This document shows positions 12,698 to 15,955 of a stretch of 15,955 bases of DNA, piece after piece. The notes below the pieces were generated by a model. It was given only the letters and a program-made list of their open reading frames with translations. It was not told the DNA's origin and searched no databases. Both the position numbers and the translations under genes were made by a program. This DNA is from Candidatus Saccharibacteria bacterium UBA3225. Lineage in GTDB: Bacteria > Patescibacteriota > Saccharimonadia > Saccharimonadales > Saccharimonadaceae. Within the stretch, counting starts at the first letter, position 1, and each line of letters starts with the position of its first letter. Where the stretch lies: positions 1-15,955 of the forward strand of contig DEVX01000025.1 in assembly GCA_002363515.1 (NCBI GenBank), given 5' to 3'.

Positions 12698-15600
12698 CAC
12701 CTTAACGACCAACAGCGCGCCGCTGTTGATCATATCGACGGGCCATTATTAGTTATCGCAGGACCAGGCACCGGCAAGACCCAGCTTCTTTCCGTTCGTG
12801 TTGCCAATATTCTTAGGCAAACCGACGTTGGACCAGAAAACATCCTTTGTTTAACTTTTACTGAAACTGGCGCTAGTAATATGCGCAAGCGCCTCGCCGA
12901 TTTTATTGGCCCAGAGGCCTACAAAGTCCAAATTCAAACCTATCACGCTTTTGGCTCCTACATCCTTCAGGAGCATCGTCCAGATTTAACCGCCGCCATC
13001 GACGAGCTTGAACGTTTTACTTTGATTCGCAGCATTCAAGAGTCACTCGACCCAACTGACATTCTACGCCCAGAGTTTTACACTAGCTCCATCATTTCTG
13101 CTATTTCCGACTTGAAATCCGCAGCCCTGTCACCAGAAGATATTCGCAAAATCGTCAATCGCAACCAGATCGATTCCGCTAAGATCTATTCTGCCATATC
13201 AGAAGAAATCCAAAGCACGCGCGGCTTGCGCTATCCGAAATCCGCCGAAGTGTACGGACGTATTCTTGACGCCATTAAAACTTTTGTCGATGCGCCAAGC
13301 TCACCCGAATATATTGTTGGAAAGGTCGAGCCAATCGCAAATATTTATTATCGCTCGCTTGCCGAAGCTCTACTTGCAGAAGAAAATTCTGCTAAACCAT
13401 CTTCAAAACTGCCGGGAAAATGGCGAGATAAGTATTTTAAGAAGGACAAAAACAACAACTACGTTTTTGGCGACGATATCGCTAATAAGAAATTGCTCAG
13501 CCTCGCCAATATCATGGAAAAGTATAGTGCCGCGCTAAACGCGTCTGGGCTCTTCGACTATGACGACATGATCCTAAACGCCATCGACTTGCTTAAGAAC
13601 GATGACGAAAAACGTTATAACGCCCAAGAGCGCTTCCAATATATTCTACTCGACGAGTTTCAAGATACCAATGATGCTCAAGCGCAGTTAGTTAGCCTAC
13701 TTACCGACAATCCTAGTAATGAAGGTAAGCCAAATATTATGGCCGTCGGCGACGATGATCAGGCCATTTACGGCTTTCAAGGCGCCAATACGTCTAACTT
13801 CTTCGATTTTGATGCCAAATATCACCCCAAACAAATCTTCCTTACCAAGAACTACCGCTCCTCGGCACCAATTCTTGAACTATCGCACAATATTATCGAA
13901 CAGGCGACAGACCGTTTCTGTAAGGCGCCAAACGTCAATATTGATAAGCATATCTCGGCCGAAAACGCACCCGACCAAACAAATATCGAGATCCGTGAAT
14001 TCAAAGCCTATCAAGCCGAGTATTCATACATCGCTCGCGAAATACGCAAAATACTCGATAATGGCACAGCGGGGAACAATATCGCCATCATCGCGCCAAA
14101 GCATAAATACCTAGTCTCTATTTTGCCGTATCTTCACGCGCTAAATATTCCTGTTTCATATACGCGTCGCGAAAACATCCTTGAGGACAGCGACATCAAC
14201 GAGCTGCTCAATTTCTGCCACACATTACTCGCCATCGCACAGAATCCAAAATACGCCGACACATACTGGTTTCAATTATTGTCCATGCCATGTTGGAATC
14301 TCGAACCCAAAACCATCATCGAGTTAATTCAATCAGCAAAATACAGCAAACAGAGCATCCTCGAGCATATGCTTGAGGGGGATAATGAACAATTGAAAGA
14401 AATTGCGAATTTTATCACGGAACTTTCCGCCCAAACGGAGACGTATTCGGCCGAATATATCATCAATATTGCCTGTAAAAAACTCTTTGATAATGAACTT
14501 GATAATTACGAATTGTTTAGCAACCTAAATACACTTCGCGACATGCTTTCAGCAAAAAAGACTAGAAATAGCGAAAAACTCAAGCTAGCCGATTTTATAC
14601 ATATGCTAGACGCTTACAATAACGCCGAAATGGCCATCTTGAACAAATCACCCTACCACGAATCCGACACGGCTGTACAGCTACAAACCGTACATTCCGC
14701 CAAGGGGCTAGAATACGAACATGTATTCTTGATTGCGGCCGATAACAAAAACTGGAGCGAAGCAAAAGGGAACACTGATCTTATCACCCTACCACGCAAC
14801 CTTGAGCATGTCCGCCATACCGGCGACTCAGCCGACGAGAAAATTCGCGTGTTCTTCGTTGCGCTAACTCGCGCAAAAGCATATTTGCACCTTACCTACA
14901 GCCTCTCCGACTTTGCCGGACACACCGCCGATCGTCTGAAATATCTAGATATCCGCGAAAATGAGAATCATTCTCAAATTAGCAAGGTTACCCCAGAGGA
15001 GTTTGCTGAGATTATCCCTAGCGAAGCCGACGAATTACAGCCAAGCGACATCGCCCCAGATAAGTGGCTCGACAATTATATTCCCGACGACGAAACCCGC
15101 AAAAACCTACTCTTGCCATATGTCGAGAAATATCGCATTTCGCCGACCCATCTCAACACCTTCCTGGACTTACGCTACGGAGAAGGCCCCATCACATTTC
15201 TGCGCAACTACATCATTGGCGAGCCTAGCGATGAATCCAACAACTTCGCCCTCATCTACGGAAGCCTTATCCATGAGATAATGGACGAGATTAATAAGGA
15301 GAATATTAGCAACGAGGAAGCTATCGAGCGGTTCGAGAAACGCATCGATGAGGCCGACACGGACGAAAAAACCAAAGAGGACCTGCATAAGCGCGGTCAG
15401 GCAGAGCTAGCCAAATTCCTCAGCGAACGCGGCGACTTGATTCGCAACACCAACGCCGAATCCGAACGCGGCTTCTTTACAGAAACCATCACACTTGGCG
15501 ACGCTATTTTAACTGGCAAAATCGATCGCGTAGAAATCGATGAAGACACTAAAACCATAACCGTCGCAGACTTCAAGACCGGAAACGCCAAGCATAAATG

Positions 15601-15910
15601 GAGCACCTACGACACGACATTTGCCTATAAAATCCAATTGTATTTTTATAAATTCCTAATCGAGAATTCTAAAGATTTTCGTAACTATAAGGTCAAGACT
15701 GGACGCATTGACTATATCTCGCCAGACGACGAAGGCGATATTGTTTCATTAGAGCTAGAGTTTAACGAGAAAGACTCCGCAGATATAAAACATCTTATCC
15801 AGGCCGTATTCCGCCACATCAAGACTCTCGATCTCCCAGACACTACTGCGGCCCTAGAGAGCAGTAATCCAACAAAAGCATTCTACGACCAGCTAATTGC
15901 CGAAATGTAG
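12674..15910 (+). CDS. UvrD/AddA-family helicase with C-terminal PD-(D/E)XK nuclease
   Basis: A 1078-residue superfamily 1A DNA helicase fused to a RecB-type nuclease, of the kind that unwinds and trims DNA ends in recombinational repair. Helicase motifs: Q motif LNDQQRAAV (10-18), Walker A GPGTGKT (30-36), Ia LTFTETGASNM (60-70), Walker B LLDEFQDT (Asp327, Glu328), III GDDDQAIYGFQGA (359-371), IV KNYRSS, V VHSAKGLEYEHV (673-684), VI FFVALTRAK (727-735). Nuclease motifs: YGSLIHE (His867), GKIDRVE (Asp951), DFKTG (Asp966, Lys968) and Gln988 in YKIQLYFY; all catalytic residues are present. No Fe-S cysteines flank the nuclease. It is smaller than AddA (about 1200) and no AddB partner is in the window, so it may act alone. 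The start follows TATAAT by 6 nt; no Shine-Dalgarno. Confidence 0.95.
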   Translation: MEFENAYQHLNDQQRAAVDHIDGPLLVIAGPGTGKTQLLSVRVANILRQTDVGPENILCLTFTETGASNMRKRLADFIGPEAYKVQIQTYHAFGSYILQEHRPDLTAAIDELERFTLIRSIQESLDPTDILRPEFYTSSIISAISDLKSAALSPEDIRKIVNRNQIDSAKIYSAISEEIQSTRGLRYPKSAEVYGRILDAIKTFVDAPSSPEYIVGKVEPIANIYYRSLAEALLAEENSAKPSSKLPGKWRDKYFKKDKNNNYVFGDDIANKKLLSLANIMEKYSAALNASGLFDYDDMILNAIDLLKNDDEKRYNAQERFQYILLDEFQDTNDAQAQLVSLLTDNPSNEGKPNIMAVGDDDQAIYGFQGANTSNFFDFDAKYHPKQIFLTKNYRSSAPILELSHNIIEQATDRFCKAPNVNIDKHISAENAPDQTNIEIREFKAYQAEYSYIAREIRKILDNGTAGNNIAIIAPKHKYLVSILPYLHALNIPVSYTRRENILEDSDINELLNFCHTLLAIAQNPKYADTYWFQLLSMPCWNLEPKTIIELIQSAKYSKQSILEHMLEGDNEQLKEIANFITELSAQTETYSAEYIINIACKKLFDNELDNYELFSNLNTLRDMLSAKKTRNSEKLKLADFIHMLDAYNNAEMAILNKSPYHESDTAVQLQTVHSAKGLEYEHVFLIAADNKNWSEAKGNTDLITLPRNLEHVRHTGDSADEKIRVFFVALTRAKAYLHLTYSLSDFAGHTADRLKYLDIRENENHSQISKVTPEEFAEIIPSEADELQPSDIAPDKWLDNYIPDDETRKNLLLPYVEKYRISPTHLNTFLDLRYGEGPITFLRNYIIGEPSDESNNFALIYGSLIHEIMDEINKENISNEEAIERFEKRIDEADTDEKTKEDLHKRGQAELAKFLSERGDLIRNTNAESERGFFTETITLGDAILTGKIDRVEIDEDTKTITVADFKTGNAKHKWSTYDTTFAYKIQLYFYKFLIENSKDFRNYKVKTGRIDYISPDDEGDIVSLELEFNEKDSADIKHLIQAVFRHIKTLDLPDTTAALESSNPTKAFYDQLIAEM

Positions 15911-15920
15911 AACACTACTA

Positions 15921-15949
15921 TTGCAATATTCCCAATAAAATATTATAAT
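15921..15949 (+). promoter_or_regulatory. Promoter for a gene beginning just past the window
   Basis: TTGCAA (15921-15926), 17-bp spacer, perfect TATAAT (15944-15949). The window ends exactly 6 nt later, so by the spacing of the other leaderless genes here the next start codon should begin at the following base. Confidence 0.55.
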
Positions 15950-15955
15950 TATATA

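Noticed and set aside
1..15955. CRISPR array, insertion sequence, or prophage
   Set aside because: No spaced direct repeats beyond the tail duplication, no terminal inverted repeats, and no transposase, integrase or phage structural gene was seen.
1..15955. UGA-as-glycine code (SR1/Gracilibacteria type)
   Set aside because: Long frames including the 1078-residue helicase contain no in-frame TGA and use GGN for conserved Gly residues, so the standard reading is sufficient.

Overview
The window is a gene-dense stretch of a small bacterial genome. It shows overlapping start/stop and stop/stop codons, very short intergenic gaps, standard-code reading frames, moderate GC (about half G+C in the sampled helicase and methyltransferase genes, much lower in one gene), small orphan proteins and slimmed-down housekeeping enzymes. 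Together these best fit a Patescibacteria/CPR bacterium, most likely Candidatus Saccharibacteria (TM7). The assignment rests on gene style and not on a marker gene, so it is moderately secure.

Layout. Bases 1-1006 hold the 3' part of a larger gene with a Gly/Ser/Arg-rich tail, possibly the soluble tail of a secretion-system membrane protein. A strong bidirectional terminator separates it from a minus-strand operon, read leftward: membrane-anchored cyclophilin-like protein, flavodoxin, glycerophosphodiester phosphodiesterase (2857-1060). A MerR-type regulator diverges from this operon (2904-3326). It converges on a minus-strand pair: a tiny acidic ORF (4191-4093) coupled to pgeF (4096-3323). 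Next come an orphan protein (4279-4869), a tRNA-Gln(UUG) with its own promoter and terminator, a second orphan protein (5726-5157), and a MacB-like ABC ATPase/permease pair (5891-8073). After a short hairpin-rich gap there is a 66-residue membrane protein (8400-8200), a 5-methyluridine RNA methyltransferase (8504-9652), a short GpsA (9680-10462), a 733-residue AT-rich protein of unknown function (12660-10459), and a UvrD-family helicase fused to a PD-(D/E)XK nuclease (12674-15910).

How the genes may work together. The phosphodiesterase releases sn-glycerol 3-phosphate and GpsA makes or consumes it, so the window contains two routes around that metabolite. The MerR gene is placed to control the flavodoxin operon. 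The ABC pair is a self-contained exporter or membrane-remodelling system. The helicase-nuclease is a DNA-repair or recombination type enzyme that shares a 13-bp intergenic region with the unknown 733-residue gene.

The most striking feature is regulatory. At six genes (4191-, 4279+, 5891+, 8504+, 9680+, 12674+) a -10 hexamer lies exactly 6 nt before the ATG. This geometry puts the transcription start on the start codon, that is, leaderless mRNA. A seventh case predicts a gene starting at the first base after the window. Genes inside operons or with a leader instead carry clear GGAGG Shine-Dalgarno sites (2318-, 5726-, 6763+, 8400-). No stretch longer than about 165 bases is without a gene or RNA.
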